Shown here: positions 63,701-64,000 of the stretch, piece by piece
How positions within the stretch are numbered: the first letter of the stretch is position 1
Layout: each line of letters starts with the position of its first letter
Assembly (NCBI GenBank): GCA_043810345.1
Contig: JBDROF010000067.1
Coordinates: 23,889 to 87,888, forward strand
DNA: 64,000 nt
Direction of reading: 5' to 3'
DNA from: QYOJ01 sp043810345
GTDB lineage: Bacteria; Bacteroidota; Bacteroidia; Bacteroidales; FEN-979
The notes under the pieces: generated by a model
What the model was told of the DNA's origin: nothing
Databases searched by the model: none
What the model saw: only the letters and a program-made list of their open reading frames with translations
Position numbers and translations under genes: made by a program

Positions 63701-64000
63701 GTAGCAGCCTCCGCTAATGGATGTAACGGGGATTCAACCGATTTCATCGTGGTGGTTTACCCGGTAGCCGATGTGATCTTTGTGCCTACTGGGCAGGCAT
63801 TATGTTCAGGACAGGTTACGAACCTGTCCCTACAGTCCAATGTGGCCGGCGCCACCTTCACCTGGATTGCCACGGGCAGCTCTCCAAACGTGACAGGCTA
63901 CACGAATGGTTCTGGTAATCTGATCCAGCAAACCCTGTTCAATTCGGGATATATGATGCCCACGGTAACCTACCAGGTCGCCCCTACGGCGAACGGATGT
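60719..64000 (+). CDS. Giant surface protein, 3' end outside window
   Basis: The frame from ATG 60,719 stays open for 1094 codons to the right edge with no stop. Signal peptide MQRIFFLILIMLVYSLLG. Residues about 25-447 align with the N-terminal module of the protein at 51,953: FRIKDLAGSPVYTERSLPTS with NQA and GGYTALSF, VYSKSWQFQ, FCNQWGCTNTGNFTNDRKSL, INWDGLDGTTPVGVPVPNGT, FYDVETNSNGFLI, NTYWYNVSST. Then an Ig/PKD-like unit (VYHWSYSGTGATIIQV) and at least five tandem PKD-like units of 91-93 residues (P-x-x-x-x-x-x-T-x-S-I-C-S-G-x-x-T-N-(I/L)-x-L). By analogy with its paralogue it probably ends in a gliding-type T9SS sorting domain. It lies 76 bases after the IgGFc/FISUMP gene. Confidence 0.88.
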   Translation, partial: MQRIFFLILIMLVYSLLGFPEGSKQIYINNDNTYLYLCNDFAGKCNGPPQWNGDRSQFAIYSCNEPDRLYIVTSTVQEMVYLGFRGSVGSGSHIIFRIKDLAGSPVYTERSLPTSGAGYISTINQARVGPTQVYGAGGYTALSFRPTTPGVFYIEFDRVSNSTGQRVIGNFSMDLFDFTVCDTVALVVKPGRVYSKSWQFQESSGCSAKTYVYSADSIITSAEFNDMGGGVWIQFCNQWGCTNTGNFTNDRKSLYQQSALLPQYKIFINPPDALLYPPATTLGQIVSPLPWGERFCDNGHILFHVNVNKPGNVEIQLSFGPPYLSRKLQQTVVVGENLINWDGLDGTTPVGVPVPNGTVVTFTISYINGLTNMPFYDVETNSNGFLINLVSPAGSTPTVYWDDTNIPGGINNTVVGCVSPPGCHTWGNNWGNLNTINTYWYNVSSTTNPATIVEFRKPQPLAFNQSPPQSYCPGTNSVAFSVVPDPNTTVYHWSYSGTGATIIQVNPSDANVTVNFAANATSGSIQVYGTNSNCPGPGPTASLAITIKPVPGVVPPYAKSICSGTNVNLPLGSNPSGALFSWTVPPPTCSANIQICPPGLNNQTLINDLLTLTNLIPGTVTYHVIPTLNGCSGALQDIVISVNPLPDVQINSTTPSICSGETTNILLSSTVPGALFNWTATASSPNVSGYSLTGSGNILETISNSGFTTETVTYSIMPTVNGCTPASPTNYTVTVYPIPNVIINSSTPSICSAQTTNILLSSSVSGAILNWTTTASSPNITGFSPSGSGNIFETISNSGFTTETVTYSILPVANGCTPAAPTIYTITIFPVADVIFVPTGQTLCSGQVTNLSLQSNVAGATFTWTATPSSPNLSGFADGSGDLIAQIIDNAGATIEWVTYQVTPAANGCPPGTTMPVILTVNPRPVVTAVPNGQSICNGQATNLSLQADVTGSTFAWRAFASSANLAGFGSGSGNTIAQILTNNGFTPQSVTYRVAASANGCNGDSTDFIVVVYPVADVIFVPTGQALCSGQVTNLSLQSNVAGATFTWIATGSSPNVTGYTNGSGNLIQQTLFNSGYMMPTVTYQVAPTANGC
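63220..63870 (+). repeat. Near-identical 98-base direct repeats within the giant gene
   Basis: 63,220-63,317 and 63,773-63,870 are almost the same at DNA level, including silent positions, while the 93-residue unit between them (63,487-63,765) is clearly diverged. This suggests recent copying or gene conversion between two Ig-like units two steps apart. Confidence 0.85.
63254..63274 (+). repeat. REP-like palindrome inside coding repeats (three copies)
   Basis: The palindrome GGACAGGTT-ACG-AACCTGTCC (9-base arms, 3-base loop) lies at 63,254-63,274, again at 63,809-63,829, and with one mismatch at 63,533-63,553. In each case it encodes S/N-GQ(V/A)TNLS in the same strand of an Ig-like unit. Earlier units of the same protein have SGETTNILL there with no palindrome. 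Confidence 0.8.

Overview
The window is a 64-kb chromosomal segment of a bacterium of the phylum Bacteroidota. The evidence is the Bacteroidota-type promoter (TTTG, about 20 bases, TAnnTTTG) before several genes, an ECF sigma/FecR pair, DUF4270 and PorP/SprF proteins, a PorE-like type IX secretion (T9SS) protein, T9SS type A and gliding-type C-terminal sorting domains, and a DksA-like protein of the Bacteroidota kind. No rRNA, tRNA, CRISPR array, transposase or prophage was seen. The organism probably belongs to the Bacteroidales or a relative, but I cannot name a genus.

Layout. 1-3.8 kb: a 5'-cut DUF6790-like membrane protein, an extended-SDR epimerase/reductase, a DUF2062-SDR fusion and a decayed outer-membrane gene. 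4.1-7.6 kb: a sigma/FecR/STN surface-signalling operon whose transducer carries a 16-residue surface repeat instead of a TonB-dependent receptor. 7.9-13.3 kb: citrate synthase, malate dehydrogenase, a hydrolase remnant, DUF2809, a C-terminal processing protease and superoxide dismutase. 13.2-17.3 kb: GlmS, a DUF4270 lipoprotein and a truncated glycogen-synthase-like protein. 17.7-20.5 kb: four secreted proteins of unknown function. 20.5-25 kb: proline dehydrogenase, the yceD-rpmF-plsX-fabH cluster and a TlpA-like lipoprotein. 26-38.5 kb: a collapsed MATE gene, IleRS, a DksA-like protein, LspA, an M23 peptidase, ATP synthase beta and epsilon, a PKD lipoprotein, a PpiD-like foldase and LptC. 38.5-44.3 kb: an outer-membrane barrel, CoaX, N-carbamoylputrescine amidase, PorE and an orphan response regulator. 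44.8-48.5 kb: the riboflavin operon ribD-ribE-ribBA-ribH under an FMN riboswitch. 48.6-64 kb: a block of very large secreted or surface proteins around a PorP/SprF gene, ending in a giant gene that runs off the window.

How the genes work together. Envelope biogenesis and the cell surface dominate: LspA, LptC, PpiD, M23 peptidase, PorE and PorP make and use the envelope, and the large 48.6-64 kb proteins are likely T9SS cargo. The rest is core metabolism (TCA steps, fatty-acid initiation, riboflavin, CoA, proline, ATP synthase).

The most unusual signal is not a gene. About 20 gene boundaries carry short degenerate tandem repeats from several unrelated sequence families. Many begin within a few bases of a stop codon or form the stop codon itself. 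Families seen in both settings keep one orientation after stop codons and the opposite orientation before start codons. Where such a unit has entered a reading frame it has made a signal peptide (PorP) or a linker between two fused domains (DUF2062-SDR). I know of no named element with this behaviour.
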